NCBI GenBank assembly: GCA_050944685.1
Contig: JBMNRP010000011.1
Coordinates: 38,140-102,139, forward strand
Reading direction: 5' to 3'
Source of the DNA: CADBRN01 sp050944685
GTDB lineage: Bacteria; Bacillota; Clostridia; Lachnospirales; Lachnospiraceae
Length of the DNA: 64,000 nucleotides
The notes below the pieces were generated by a model. It saw nothing but the letters and a program-made list of their open reading frames with translations. It had not been told where the DNA came from and made no database searches. The translations under genes were made by a program, and so were the position numbers. Positions 8,821-16,450 of this stretch are shown one piece after another; the first letter of the stretch is position 1, and every line of letters starts with the position of its first letter.

Positions 8821-9264
8821 TTGAAAAAGTTTATTGCGGAATTCAAGGAGTTTATTTCCCGTGGCAATGTCATGGATCTGGCAGTCGGTATGATCATCGG
8901 CTCTGCTTTCACCGCTATCGTCACCTCTCTTGTCGACGACGTTCTCATGCCGGTCATCTCGCTGTTCACCGGAGGAATCGATTTCAATGACTGGGGCATC
9001 CATCTGGCAGGCGGCGGCATGATCAAGCTGGGATCCTTCCTGGCCGCGGTCATCAATTTTATCATCATCGCACTCGTGATCTTCCTGCTCATCAAGGGTC
9101 TCAACAAGATTCGCGATATCTCCGACACGATCAAGGGAACCGAGAAAAAAGAAGCGGAGCCGACCACGAAGATCTGCCCGTACTGCAAGTCCGAGATTGA
9201 CATCAACGCAACCAGATGTCCGCACTGCACCTCCGTACTTGAGGAGGATGAAAAGACCGCCTGA
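8821..9264 (+). CDS. mscL: Large-conductance mechanosensitive channel with C-terminal zinc ribbon
   Basis: This pentameric inner-membrane channel releases solutes on hypo-osmotic shock. The N-terminal amphipathic helix and first membrane helix are typical (FKEFISRGNVMDLAVGMIIG), followed by TSLVDDVLMP and the second helix (about residues 73-95). The normal short cytoplasmic helix is followed by an extra 30 residues carrying CPYC...CPHC (C119, C122, C133, C136), a zinc-ribbon pattern, making the protein 147 rather than about 130 residues. It starts with TTG at 8821 after AGGAGG at a 10-base spacing. It is transcribed towards a shared terminator at 9320-9366. The tail may sense metal or redox state or bind a partner; that is inference. 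Confidence 0.97.
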   Translation: MKKFIAEFKEFISRGNVMDLAVGMIIGSAFTAIVTSLVDDVLMPVISLFTGGIDFNDWGIHLAGGGMIKLGSFLAAVINFIIIALVIFLLIKGLNKIRDISDTIKGTEKKEAEPTTKICPYCKSEIDINATRCPHCTSVLEEDEKTA

Positions 9265-9319
9265 GTCTGCAGTCACCTGTGCCGGAAACCGGCGCGCCAG
9301 TACCCGGATATTTCAGCCC

Positions 9320-9366
9320 ATAAAAAAGACGGAGCTCTCCCTTTGACAGCGGAAGGCTCCGTCTTC
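9320..9366. terminator. Bidirectional terminator between mscL and the amidase gene
   Basis: A perfect 10-base stem AAGACGGAGC (9326-9335) / GCTCCGTCTT (9356-9365). On the minus strand it runs into six T (complement of 9322-9327); on the plus strand it ends in TCTTCGTATTTT. It separates two convergent genes. Confidence 0.85.
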
Positions 9367-9383
9367 GTATTTTGCACAAAGGC

Positions 9384-10523
9384 TCACTCATTGAGGAACT
9401 TCAGCACCCCATCGGCGATTCCCTGCGCCACTTTCTGCTGATATTCATCGGTGCTCAGCTTCTGCTCCTCCGACGCGTTGGTCAGATAGCCGACCTCCAC
9501 GATCGTCGCGGGAACCTTGCACCAGTTGATGCCGCTCATGGTATCGGTCTCCCAGACCTCCTGCTTCGCGCACCCGGTCTCACTGACCAGAGAATCCAGG
9601 ACATCCGTCGCCAGCGCCTTGCTTTCGGAATAAAGCGTTCCGTTGTAGGGATTCGATGCGGTCTGGCAGATCGTCATCGCCCCGTTTGCGCTGGAATTTT
9701 CCGAACCGTTCGCGTGAACCCGGACAAACGCATCGGCGTTCGCCTGATTGGCGACCTGAGCCCGTTCCGAATTGCTGATGTCAACGTCATTGGTGGTGCG
9801 GGTCATGATCACATTGCACCCCGCATTCTGCAGAACGGCCTGCAGCTTCAGGCCGATGGTCAGATTCAGCTCATACTCCTCCAGACCGGTCGTCGTTCCA
9901 CGCGATCCGCTCGTCACCTTTGCCTTCGTCTGGCTTGCGCCCGGGCCGATCGGCTCCTGGCCGTTGTCAGCCTCCGCCTGATGGCCGGGGTCAATTACGA
10001 CTGTCTTTCCGTTTCCTTCCCCGCTGCTTGCCGTCTCGGAAGTGCTTTTCGTCGTCATTTCCACCAGATCGCTCCGGATGTAATAGGTGCCTCCGTCGAG
10101 GCTGATCTCGTACCATCCGTTCTCTTCCCCGGTCACCTCAACCTCGGTTCCCTCCTTCAGACTGGTGTAAATGTCCGCACTCTTCGAGGGAGATACCCGC
10201 ACATTGACGTCATAGGCGGTCACATAGACCTCCTCCGTCTCCTCCGGTGAGACGGCCACCGCCTGAAGCGCATCCGAACCCGACGAGACGGATTCCGAGG
10301 ACGAAGACACCGATTCCGTGCTCTCCTGTCCCGCGGAGGATGACTCCACCGCCGCGGAGGAAGAAGAGACGGCCTCATCTGTGACGGCCGCAACATCCTC
10401 CTGCCCGGAAGCCGAGGAAGAAGCGGTATCCTTTCCCGGAAGCGAGCATCCGGCAGCGAGCAGAGCGGCGAGAGCAGCGGCAGCAACCGCCCGGATCAAC
10501 TTTTTTCTTTTTTTTCTGTCCAT
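9384..10523 (-). CDS. Lipoprotein N-acetylmuramoyl-L-alanine amidase with SH3 domain
   Basis: This is a predicted cell-surface peptidoglycan hydrolase. The ATG at 10523 (MDRKKRKK) has GAGGA eight to nine bases upstream. A signal peptide ends in the lipobox LLAAGC, so the protein should be lipid-anchored. A Ser/Glu-rich spacer follows (about 25-95), then a bacterial SH3 domain (VNVRVSPSKSADIYTSL...GWYEI, about 100-160), then an Amidase_3 domain with VVIDPGHQ (zinc His), LEEYELNLTIG (zinc Glu), VIMTRTTN, VRVHANGS (zinc His) and TIVEVGYLTN (catalytic Glu). It begins four bases after lspA, the signal peptidase that would mature it. Confidence 0.93.
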   Translation of the reverse strand: MDRKKRKKLIRAVAAAALAALLAAGCSLPGKDTASSSASGQEDVAAVTDEAVSSSSAAVESSSAGQESTESVSSSSESVSSGSDALQAVAVSPEETEEVYVTAYDVNVRVSPSKSADIYTSLKEGTEVEVTGEENGWYEISLDGGTYYIRSDLVEMTTKSTSETASSGEGNGKTVVIDPGHQAEADNGQEPIGPGASQTKAKVTSGSRGTTTGLEEYELNLTIGLKLQAVLQNAGCNVIMTRTTNDVDISNSERAQVANQANADAFVRVHANGSENSSANGAMTICQTASNPYNGTLYSESKALATDVLDSLVSETGCAKQEVWETDTMSGINWCKVPATIVEVGYLTNASEEQKLSTDEYQQKVAQGIADGVLKFLNE

Positions 10524-10527
10524 AGAA

Positions 10528-11001
10528 TTATTCCTCATTCCTCTGTTCTGTTATCTTCTTTTCCCTGGACGTGTGAAAACACGTAAGAAGTCCCCCGAGA
10601 AAAATCGCGCAGTCCCCCAGATTGAAGAACACTTTGTTTTTTCCCGAGAGTCTGGTCGGTACATGCAGATAGTCGGTTACCCATCCCTGATGAAAGCGGT
10701 CGTACCAGTTGGAGAGCGAACCGCCGAGAAGCAGAGCGTAGCCGGTCTTTTCGGCACCGTTCTTTTTCCCGACAAGCGCACGGATTGCAAAGCACACCAG
10801 AACCAGCGAGGTCAGGTTTTTCACCACCTCGGGTTTCTTATGCAGAAAGCCGAGCGCAAAGCCCCTGTTGTGAACCTTCCGTACCTCGACGCGGCCGCCG
10901 AGGATCTTCTTTTCCTCGCCATCCTTCAGATTGGCTTCGACATATTTCTTCGCCATCAGATCCGCCAGAAATACGATTAACGCGATCAATACAAAAATCA
11001 T
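10528..11001 (-). CDS. lspA: Lipoprotein signal peptidase (signal peptidase II)
   Basis: It cleaves prolipoproteins in the membrane after lipid attachment. The 157-residue protein has four hydrophobic segments. The two catalytic aspartates are in SNWYDRF (D101) and FNLGDCAIF (D130), in place of the family NxxDR and FNxAD signatures, with the conserved VRKVHNRGFALG region before them. The second motif has Gly for the usual Ala beside the aspartate, a conservative change. It is adjacent to the gene for a lipoprotein amidase (stop to start four bases). The start ATG at 11001 begins directly with the first membrane helix. Confidence 0.93.
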   Translation of the reverse strand: MIFVLIALIVFLADLMAKKYVEANLKDGEEKKILGGRVEVRKVHNRGFALGFLHKKPEVVKNLTSLVLVCFAIRALVGKKNGAEKTGYALLLGGSLSNWYDRFHQGWVTDYLHVPTRLSGKNKVFFNLGDCAIFLGGLLTCFHTSREKKITEQRNEE

Positions 11002-11047
11002 CCGTCTAAACCTCCGATCGGACAGGATACCGACCCGCGGCGGGAGA

Positions 11048-12472
11048 TCAGGCTTTCTCCAGGCGCGGAACCGACTCGGTCCGCATGATGATTTTCGGAC
11101 CTCCGGTATGCTCGATATAATCCTTCGTAATCACGACTTCCCCGATATTTTTATCTTTCGGGATCTCGTACATAATATCCAGCATGAACTCTTCAATGAT
11201 CGCCCGCAGGGCGCGCGCTCCGGTATCCTTCTCCAGAGCCTTCTTCGCGATCGCGCGAAGCGCGTCCTCCTCAAACGTGAGTTTCACCTCGTCGAGCTCG
11301 AGAAGGCGCTCGTACTGCTTCAGAATGGCATTGCGAGGCTCCTTCAGAATCTGGACGAGCATATCCTCCGTCAGCATCTGGAGGGAGAATACGATCGGCA
11401 GCCGCCCGAGGAATTCCGGGATCATGCCGAACTCCCGGAGGTCCTCCGTCGTCACTTTCTGAAGAATGTCCGGATCGTCGTCAAATTTATCCTTCAGATC
11501 CGCCTGGAAGCCGATCGACGCCGTTTTGGTCAGCCGGCGCCGGATGATGTCCTCCAGTCCCGGAAAGGCTCCGCCGCAGATGAAGAGAATGTTGCTCGTG
11601 TCCACCGTTTCCATCGGGGAGAGGGCATTTTTATTCATCGCTCCCACCGGGACCTCGATTTCGCTGCCCTCGAGGAGCTTCAGAAGGCCCTGCTGAACCG
11701 CCTCACCGCTGACATCCCTCTGATTGACATTCTGCTTTTTGGCGAGCTTGTCGATCTCATCGATGAAGATAATGCCATGCTCCGCGCGCTCGACATCATT
11801 GTCCGCCGCAGCGAGAAGCTTCGAGACGACACTCTCCACATCATCTCCGATGTAGCCTGCCTCAGTGAGCGAGGTCGCGTCCGTCATGGCGAGCGGAACA
11901 TTGAGAAGCTTCGCCATCGTCTGGACCAGATACGTCTTTCCGGACCCGGTCGGCCCGATCATCAGCATATTTGACTTCTGAATCTCGACGTCGTCCTTCG
12001 GCTCGGAAAGGATCCGTTTATAATGATTGTAGACCCCGACGGCCATGATTTTCTTCGCCCTCTCCTGCCCGATGACATATTCATCGAGCTTCGCCTTGAT
12101 CTTGTGCGGCGGAAGGACATCTTCCATGGTCATCTTCTTTTTGTTTTCGCCGTCACTGTCCTTCTTCTTTTTCCGGTCGCGGTTCTGACCCCCGATCCCC
12201 AGAGAAGAAAGGTCGATCATACTGACATTCTGGGAGAAATTTTTCAGAAGCTCATTGAAATCAATGTTGTTTGTGGTATTTTGAAAGGACTCCAGGGATT
12301 TTCTCATACAGTCCCCGCAGATATACATTCCTCCGGGAAGAGGAGTCAGCTTTCCTGCCTTGCTCTCCGGCCGGCGGCACATATAACAGAATTTTTCTTC
12401 TTTTTTCTCATCGGAATCCGACTGACCGGATGTCTCTTCAAAGTCGTTTCCCTTCTCATAATCATCCGCCAT
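11048..12472 (-). CDS. clpX: ATP-dependent Clp protease ATP-binding subunit ClpX
   Basis: This hexameric AAA+ unfoldase feeds substrates to ClpP. It has a Cys4 zinc-binding N-domain (C29, C32, C52, C55), a charged Lys/Asp-rich linker, Walker A GPTGSGKT, the substrate-gripping pore loop GYIGDD, Walker B IIFIDEID, the arginine-finger region IIRRRL and GRLPIV, and the sensor-2 motif with GARALR. At 474 residues it is about 50 longer than the usual 420, mainly because of the acidic N-terminus and the linker. GGGGGA lies seven bases before the ATG. No clpP or tig gene is in the window, so it stands apart from the common tig-clpP-clpX order. Confidence 0.97.
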   Translation of the reverse strand: MADDYEKGNDFEETSGQSDSDEKKEEKFCYMCRRPESKAGKLTPLPGGMYICGDCMRKSLESFQNTTNNIDFNELLKNFSQNVSMIDLSSLGIGGQNRDRKKKKDSDGENKKKMTMEDVLPPHKIKAKLDEYVIGQERAKKIMAVGVYNHYKRILSEPKDDVEIQKSNMLMIGPTGSGKTYLVQTMAKLLNVPLAMTDATSLTEAGYIGDDVESVVSKLLAAADNDVERAEHGIIFIDEIDKLAKKQNVNQRDVSGEAVQQGLLKLLEGSEIEVPVGAMNKNALSPMETVDTSNILFICGGAFPGLEDIIRRRLTKTASIGFQADLKDKFDDDPDILQKVTTEDLREFGMIPEFLGRLPIVFSLQMLTEDMLVQILKEPRNAILKQYERLLELDEVKLTFEEDALRAIAKKALEKDTGARALRAIIEEFMLDIMYEIPKDKNIGEVVITKDYIEHTGGPKIIMRTESVPRLEKA

Positions 12473-12573
12473 AACGATCCCCCTTTTCCCTGATCTGAAT
12501 AAATGGTCCTGTGCGGATCCATTTCAATTAGCCTGATCTGACAAATAAACGTTACCCAACCAGACGCAAAAAG

Positions 12574-13836
12574 TCAAGATTCTTTCCGGTAGTGCTTCGT
12601 GATTCCGGCCGGATCCGTGCGCGCGGCCCTTGCCGCGGGAAATATCCCGAACAGAACTCCAACCAGAACAGACACCAGGATATTGATCAGGACAGAGGAA
12701 ATGCTGACCGAAACCGGTATCCCCGCCACCTGAAAGAGGACGCGGGAAAGGAAGATGCCCGCGGCGGCCCCGATCACGCCACCGAGGCCTGTCAGCACGG
12801 CAGACTCTGTCAGGAACTGATGAAAGATGTCGGTCTTCTTCGCCCCGAGAATCCTCCGAAGGCCGATCTCCCGGATCCTCCCCTCAACGGACGCCAGCAG
12901 GTTATTCATGACCCCGATTCCGCCGATTAGGATCGAAAAGACCGCGATCAGAATCAGGGCAATCCGGGCTCTGCCGGAAACCTTCTGACCGCTTCCGCCC
13001 GAAGCTTCCGGAAAATCCGTCTGGTATTGCAGGGAGTCGGACGCTTCCTTCAGGGATTCGTTCAGAATGGACGCCGTTCTCTCGCCGACCCCGCTGACAT
13101 TCTGCGCCCGGTCCGCCCGCGCGACGGCATTCTGCGGCTCATCGAAGGAAAACCCGATCGGCCAGGCACTTTCCGGGATATAGACCGTACCGGTGTCATC
13201 CCCGTAATATTTTTCGTAATCCTGATAGGTGTTGATAACCGGCTGGTACTCTTTCGCCGGCCGGATGACTCCAACCACTACATAAGGATCTCCCTCGATC
13301 TCGACGGTGCTTCCGACCGCAGTGCCGCCCGGGCAGAGCGTATCCGCCGCCGTCCGGTCCAGCAGAGCGACTTTCTTCGGGGTTTCAAACTCGGCATCCG
13401 TAAATTTTCTTCCGCGGAACACCACGGCTCCGACGGTGTTCAGGTAATGCGAATCAATTCCGAGAACCGTGGCGGAATCCAGTGTCCGGTCCCCGCACAC
13501 GACCGATTCCATAGAAGAGCGCTCATAGTAAAATGTGGCGTCCCGGACATTGGAAAGCGTGCGGATCCGCTCCTTCTGGTCGTCCGAAACGGCAGATACG
13601 CCCTGCGGCAGTCCCATCGACATGTCGTAGACGGAGTCCTCCCGGCAGAGCGAGACCGTCACCGTATTCGTCCCCGCGCCGGTCCGGCTTTTCTGAAGCT
13701 GTTCTTCCGCCCCTTTTACCATCGCCGAGGCGGCGATAATCGAGGCAATTCCGACGATAATGCCCAGCATCGCCAGAAATGAACGCATTTTGTGGCTTCC
13801 GATCTGACGAAAGGCAAGCCGTATGTTCTCTCCCAT
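12574..13836 (-). CDS. ABC transporter permease, MacB/FtsX type
   Basis: The 420-residue protein has an N-terminal membrane helix (SFLAMLGIIVGIASIIAASAMV), an extracytoplasmic MacB periplasmic-core-like domain (about residues 40-285) and three C-terminal helices of the FtsX domain with LLASVEGRIREIGLRRILGA, the coupling segment that meets the ATPase. Such permeases use mechanotransmission to move peptides, antibiotics or lipoproteins rather than forming an ordinary channel. It is the last gene of a four-gene minus-strand cluster: adaptor (17860), ATPase (16448), adaptor (15725), permease (13836). The cargo cannot be inferred. Confidence 0.92.
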   Translation of the reverse strand: MGENIRLAFRQIGSHKMRSFLAMLGIIVGIASIIAASAMVKGAEEQLQKSRTGAGTNTVTVSLCREDSVYDMSMGLPQGVSAVSDDQKERIRTLSNVRDATFYYERSSMESVVCGDRTLDSATVLGIDSHYLNTVGAVVFRGRKFTDAEFETPKKVALLDRTAADTLCPGGTAVGSTVEIEGDPYVVVGVIRPAKEYQPVINTYQDYEKYYGDDTGTVYIPESAWPIGFSFDEPQNAVARADRAQNVSGVGERTASILNESLKEASDSLQYQTDFPEASGGSGQKVSGRARIALILIAVFSILIGGIGVMNNLLASVEGRIREIGLRRILGAKKTDIFHQFLTESAVLTGLGGVIGAAAGIFLSRVLFQVAGIPVSVSISSVLINILVSVLVGVLFGIFPAARAARTDPAGITKHYRKES

Positions 13837-13895
13837 CTGTTCCTCCAGCAGAAAGTGCGATTACCGGGAATTTCCCGTCCTTCCCGTCCGACCCG

Positions 13896-15725
13896 TTATT
13901 CTCCTCCGTAAATATCTTCCGCGGTTCCTTCTTCCGTCTTCGCACCCTCTCTGACCCGGCTTCCGTAGGGGAACGCGACCCAGTCGTCTTTTGTGAGGCC
14001 ACCGGTGATCTCACAGGAACCGCCCGAGACGGAACCGGTCGAAACGGTCTGCTTCACCAGAGTTCCGTCCGCCCCCCGCATGTAGACATAGGGGCTGTCA
14101 GCGTCGGTGCGGACAAACGCGCGGTCCAGAAGAAGGACGGACTCCTCCTGCTCTTCCGACTGACCGTCAATGATTATGTTCACTTCATCGCCGCTCTTCA
14201 GATCCGCATTCGCATCCGAGACGACGGCGGAAAACGGATACACCGTGGCTCCGGTTTCATCCGAATACAGGCCGGAGCTGTCCGGATACCGGGAAATCGT
14301 GGTGATGGACGCCTGGTACGACGCCCCGGTTTCCGGGATCTGAACGGTAATCGTATCGCCCTCTTTTTCCTTCCCGAACTGTTGTTCGGTGAGACCTCCG
14401 CGGATACTGATGCCCGTCTCCGTCTGAACCTGCAGAAAAGCGCTCCCGTCTGTCGGGGGATTGGCGGGGTCGCCCGTCTTAATCACGACTCCGTCCGCCT
14501 CGGCCGTCTCCTCGCCGTGGCTGACCGCCTCTTCTGCCTTCTTGATTTTCAGATCCAGCTCCTGCTTGTCCAGCTGAAGCTCTTTGATCGCACTCTCCTG
14601 AGCGGTTTTCGCCGAATTAATCTCCGACTGCGTATATTTCGCCGTCGATGGAATGACCGATACATCCGTTTCGCTTTCCTCGTAGTCGCCGGAGCTGCCG
14701 GACGCAGAATCCGCCGTGAGCACCGCTCCCGCGCCGGAAGTCCCGCCTGCGGAATCCGGGCGGAGATTTCTCAGACTCACCAGATACCCGCAGAGCTTCG
14801 CGGTCCCGGCAGAGGAATTGTGAAAGGCCGTCTCATTCGCCGCCTGGTCCGTTTCTGCTTCTGTCACGTCCTGACCCGTGCTGTTCTGCGAATTCTCTCC
14901 GTCATCCGTTCCGGAATCGGTGGTGGAGGCAGGCGTTTCCGCGTCTTTTTGCGGAATAATGAAACTGCTGCTGTCCGAGTCAACCACGGCGGACCAGGAG
15001 CTGTCCTGATCCGCGAGAGTGTCCGCATTCTGCAGCCAGCCCTTTAACAGAATTCCCCCCACATCGTTTCCGGAGCGGATCTCGATCATGAAAAACCTCC
15101 CGCCGTCGGATCCCTCCAGGGATTTGACGAGCGTGATGAAATCCCCGTTGACCGCGGCCCCGTCCTGCGTAAGAAACCGATAAGGGTTTTTCTCCGTTCC
15201 CGGATCCGCGTCGCTGTCCAGAAAGTAGAAATATTGCGAATTCCCGTCCAGCACCGTATTGAGGACCGGGTCCGCGCTGTATTCGTTTTCTGTCCCGTCG
15301 CTGTCCTCCTGAACCGGAGTCAGCCGGGAGAGTGTGTCCAGATTTTTCTGGGCAATCTGGATTTTCAGATCGATATCCTGCTGTTCCAGTTTCTCTCGCT
15401 CCAGCTTCTGCGAGATTGCCGCCGTGTCGTAAACGAGGAGAACATCCCCCTGCTTTACCCGGTCGCCTGTCCGGACGCGGACCTCCTGAACAACCTCATC
15501 TTCTCCCAGAACAACCTGTTGGACAGAACCTCCGGTTACCCTGCCTGAGGAAGAGGAACCGGATTCTCCCGCCTTTCCTCTCAGTTCGGAAACCTGAACG
15601 ACCGTCACCGGCTCCGCCGCCGCCGAAATCTTTTTGACGGCAAACGTGATCCCTGCCGCGGCTCCCGCCAGAATAAGGACCATCACCAGGACCGACAGAA
15701 TTTTTCTCTTTCTCCTACGCTTCAT
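13896..15725 (-). CDS. HlyD/RND-type membrane-fusion adaptor with large insertion
   Basis: The 609-residue protein has a single N-terminal membrane anchor (ILSVLVMVLILAGAAAGITFAV) and an extracytoplasmic part with the split lipoyl/barrel-sandwich hybrid of adaptor proteins (VVQEVRVRTGDRVKQGDVL... near 75 and GEETAEADGVVIKTGDPANPP near 405), a helical hairpin region (KLEREKLEQQDIDLK; KELQLDKQELDLKIKKAE), a beta-barrel and a membrane-proximal domain. Between the hairpin arms lies an unusually large Ser/Asp/Gly-rich insertion of about 230 residues (roughly 140-370), part of which looks folded (FLDSDADPG, VKSLEGSDGG). It ends 60 bases before the permease and is the second adaptor of the cluster, which is atypical. 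Confidence 0.88.
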   Translation of the reverse strand: MKRRRKRKILSVLVMVLILAGAAAGITFAVKKISAAAEPVTVVQVSELRGKAGESGSSSSGRVTGGSVQQVVLGEDEVVQEVRVRTGDRVKQGDVLLVYDTAAISQKLEREKLEQQDIDLKIQIAQKNLDTLSRLTPVQEDSDGTENEYSADPVLNTVLDGNSQYFYFLDSDADPGTEKNPYRFLTQDGAAVNGDFITLVKSLEGSDGGRFFMIEIRSGNDVGGILLKGWLQNADTLADQDSSWSAVVDSDSSSFIIPQKDAETPASTTDSGTDDGENSQNSTGQDVTEAETDQAANETAFHNSSAGTAKLCGYLVSLRNLRPDSAGGTSGAGAVLTADSASGSSGDYEESETDVSVIPSTAKYTQSEINSAKTAQESAIKELQLDKQELDLKIKKAEEAVSHGEETAEADGVVIKTGDPANPPTDGSAFLQVQTETGISIRGGLTEQQFGKEKEGDTITVQIPETGASYQASITTISRYPDSSGLYSDETGATVYPFSAVVSDANADLKSGDEVNIIIDGQSEEQEESVLLLDRAFVRTDADSPYVYMRGADGTLVKQTVSTGSVSGGSCEITGGLTKDDWVAFPYGSRVREGAKTEEGTAEDIYGGE

Positions 15726-15749
15726 TGCCCGATTTTCTCCCGAAGCTCC

Positions 15750-16448
15750 TTATCCGAAATCCGTCTCATCCGAAAAAGCCGTGTCGCTTTTCAGTCTTCC
15801 GTCCTGCAGCTCCAGGACGCGGTCCGCACAGCAGGCCATATCGACTTCATGAGTAAACATCAGAATCGAGACGCCGTCCTGATGGATCTGGTCAAACAGA
15901 TCCATGATCTGTTCTCCGGACGCGGAATCCAGAGAGCCGGCCGGCTCATACGCGAGAAGGATGTCCGGCTCATAAATCATGGCGCGCGCAATCGCGGCCC
16001 TCTGCTGCTGTCCGCCGGAGAGTTCCTCCGGAAGATAGTCCATCCGGTTCTCCAGACCGGCTTTTACCAGCATCTCTTCCGCCCGGTCCAGTCTCTCGGC
16101 GCGCGAAAATCCGGCGTAAACCAGCGGAAGCGCGACATTTTCCAGCACCGTTTCCTGCGGAAGCAGCTGAAAATCCCGGAAGACAAAACCGACCTTATCC
16201 AGACGGAAATCCGCCAGATCCCCGTCCGGAAGATTGCTCAGATCCTCGCCGTCGAAAAAAATATCGCCGCTCGTCGGCCGCTCCAGACCGCCGATCAGAT
16301 TCATCAGCGTGGATTTCCCGGAGCCGGAAGGCCCGAGCACCGAGACGTACTCTTCCTTTTCCATGTCAAATGTCACATCGGTGAGCGCGGATGTTTCGGC
16401 GTCTCCCCGGTAATAGGTTTTACAGAGTTTTTTCACTCTCAGTATCAT
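15750..16448 (-). CDS. ABC transporter ATP-binding protein, MacB/LolD type, with substituted Q-loop and Walker B residues
   Basis: The 232-residue nucleotide-binding protein has Walker A GPSGSGKST (39-47), signature ELSGGQQQR (142-150), D-loop GSLD (171-174) and switch His in MFTHE (H200). Two positions that are near-invariant in the family are changed. The Q-loop reads VGFVFRDFQLLP, with R91 instead of Gln (CGG for CAG). Walker B reads ILLAYEPAGSLD, with Y167 instead of Asp (TAT for GAT), while the catalytic Glu168 is kept. Each is one base away from the consensus codon. Hydrolysis may be weak or lost. It is encoded 3 bases upstream of the end of the first adaptor gene, so translation is probably coupled. 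Confidence 0.9.
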   Translation of the reverse strand: MILRVKKLCKTYYRGDAETSALTDVTFDMEKEEYVSVLGPSGSGKSTLMNLIGGLERPTSGDIFFDGEDLSNLPDGDLADFRLDKVGFVFRDFQLLPQETVLENVALPLVYAGFSRAERLDRAEEMLVKAGLENRMDYLPEELSGGQQQRAAIARAMIYEPDILLAYEPAGSLDSASGEQIMDLFDQIHQDGVSILMFTHEVDMACCADRVLELQDGRLKSDTAFSDETDFG

Positions 16449-16450
16449 GA

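Noticed and set aside
7539..9230. A 563-codon open frame on the minus strand across the SIR2-like gene and mscL
   Set aside because: It covers promoters and two clear plus-strand genes; the translated sequence has no recognisable fold.
7767..9264. SIR2-like gene and mscL as a two-gene defence system
   Set aside because: mscL has its own promoter between the genes and is a normal osmotic channel; nothing but adjacency supports a joint system.
13896..15725. Second adaptor as two genes or a frameshifted product
   Set aside because: The frame is continuous for 609 codons, with adaptor halves on both sides of the insertion; no broken frame is seen.
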